Source: Thermoplasmatota archaeon (GTDB lineage Archaea > Thermoplasmatota > Penumbrarchaeia > Penumbrarchaeales > Penumbrarchaeaceae). From it: DNA of 7,072 nucleotides. The notes beneath the pieces were generated by a model. The model did no database searches and had not been told where the DNA came from. It saw only the letters and a list, made by a program, of their open reading frames with translations. The position numbers and the translations under genes were made by a program. Below, piece by piece: positions 6,740 to 7,072 of the stretch. Within the stretch, counting starts at the first letter, position 1, and each line of letters opens with the position of its first letter. The stretch spans positions 1-7,072 of the forward strand of contig JAUVLN010000109.1 of the NCBI GenBank assembly GCA_030600725.1, written 5' to 3'.

Positions 6740-6768
6740 GATTTTTCGGATTGATGACCCGAAAAATC
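6740..6768. repeat. Perfect 10-bp inverted repeat enclosing a start codon
   Basis: GATTTTTCGG (6740-6749) and CCGAAAAATC (6759-6768) are exact reverse complements separated by nine bases. ATG6754 of the next gene falls inside the spacer, and the right arm encodes its residues 2-5. As DNA it could be an operator over the start site; as RNA it would put the initiation codon in a hairpin loop. Confidence 0.75.
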
Positions 6769-7072
6769 TACATTCCGGTAGGCTCTGCCTTAATGTTCTT
6801 CTGCTTGGCCCTTGTGATCATATTCAACAGCGGTGATGTCCAGGCTGCAAAGCCCGTTGACAACATGGCCATCATCGTGGTTTCCGAGAACACCGATGCG
6901 AGTGAGCTTGGAAAGGCGGTCTCATTCTACGACCACCTCATAGATGAAGGATACGGCACTGATAACGTACTCTTCCTCACACCCTCGAGCGTTCCCGGCT
7001 CGGACGGGACCTCCAACCTCTACAATGTCGAGGAGGGTTTCGGCTTCCTGATCGAGGATAAAGAGAAGGATA
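6754..7072 (+). CDS. Secreted protein, N-terminal part; possible clan CD (legumain/caspase-like) peptidase
   Basis: The frame runs 106 codons from ATG6754 to the right edge without a stop. Residues 1-31 are a signal peptide: MTRK, a hydrophobic core (about 10-24) and a VQA-A-like cleavage site near 29-32. The mature part begins DNMAIIVVS, then a helix (GKAVSFYDHLIDEGYG) and a strand (DNVLFLTPS). This order, a strand AIIV, then a helix ending in GY.TDNV, then a strand LFLT, is typical of the start of caspase/legumain/gingipain-fold peptidases (compare C13). The catalytic His and Cys would lie beyond the window, so the peptidase label is only a suggestion. The start codon follows the wHTH-TPR stop by 56 bases and has no convincing Shine-Dalgarno. 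In-frame TTG6751 is an alternative start. Confidence 0.7.
   Translation, partial: MTRKIYIPVGSALMFFCLALVIIFNSGDVQAAKPVDNMAIIVVSENTDASELGKAVSFYDHLIDEGYGTDNVLFLTPSSVPGSDGTSNLYNVEEGFGFLIEDKEKD

Overview
The window looks like part of an archaeal chromosome, most plausibly from a Thermoplasmatota-type lineage (marine or sediment relatives of Thermoplasma). The reasons are: TATA-like boxes about 26 bases upstream of start codons that have no Shine-Dalgarno site (leaderless transcripts), a purine-rich BRE next to one of them, strong use of AGG/AGA for Arg and ATA for Ile, and a very large secreted beta-propeller plus fibronectin-III protein with one C-terminal membrane anchor. The lineage is inferred from these traits; no marker gene lies in the window. 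I saw no tRNA, rRNA, CRISPR array, IS element or phage gene.

Layout. (1) Bases 1-400, minus strand: the N-terminal 133 residues of an unrecognised soluble protein that runs off the left edge. (2) Bases 401-564: a divergent promoter region. (3) Bases 565-1530, plus: a metallo-beta-lactamase-fold hydrolase with a complete metal-binding set and a C-terminal winged-helix-like region. (4) Bases 1607-5020, plus: an 1137-residue surface protein made of a signal peptide, an eight-blade PQQ-type propeller, six FN3 domains, one membrane helix and an acidic disordered tail. (5) Bases 5021-5335: AT-rich regulatory DNA with a terminator-like hairpin, a 27-bp AT palindrome and two TATA boxes. (6) Bases 5336-6697, plus: a winged-helix plus TPR protein, probably a regulator. 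(7) Bases 6754-7072, plus: the start of a secreted protein, possibly a clan CD (legumain/caspase-like) cysteine peptidase, cut by the right edge. Its start codon lies in the loop of a perfect 10-bp inverted repeat.

How they fit together. The four plus-strand genes each appear to have their own promoter, so this is a co-oriented cluster and not a clear operon. The surface protein and the exported putative peptidase flank the wHTH-TPR protein, which suggests a locus for a cell-surface or extracellular function under local control. That link is inference. The hydrolase and the divergent gene may be unrelated housekeeping genes. The least ordinary signals are the hairpin around the last start codon, the AT palindrome whose 13-base half recurs after the regulator gene, and the composite architecture of the surface protein.
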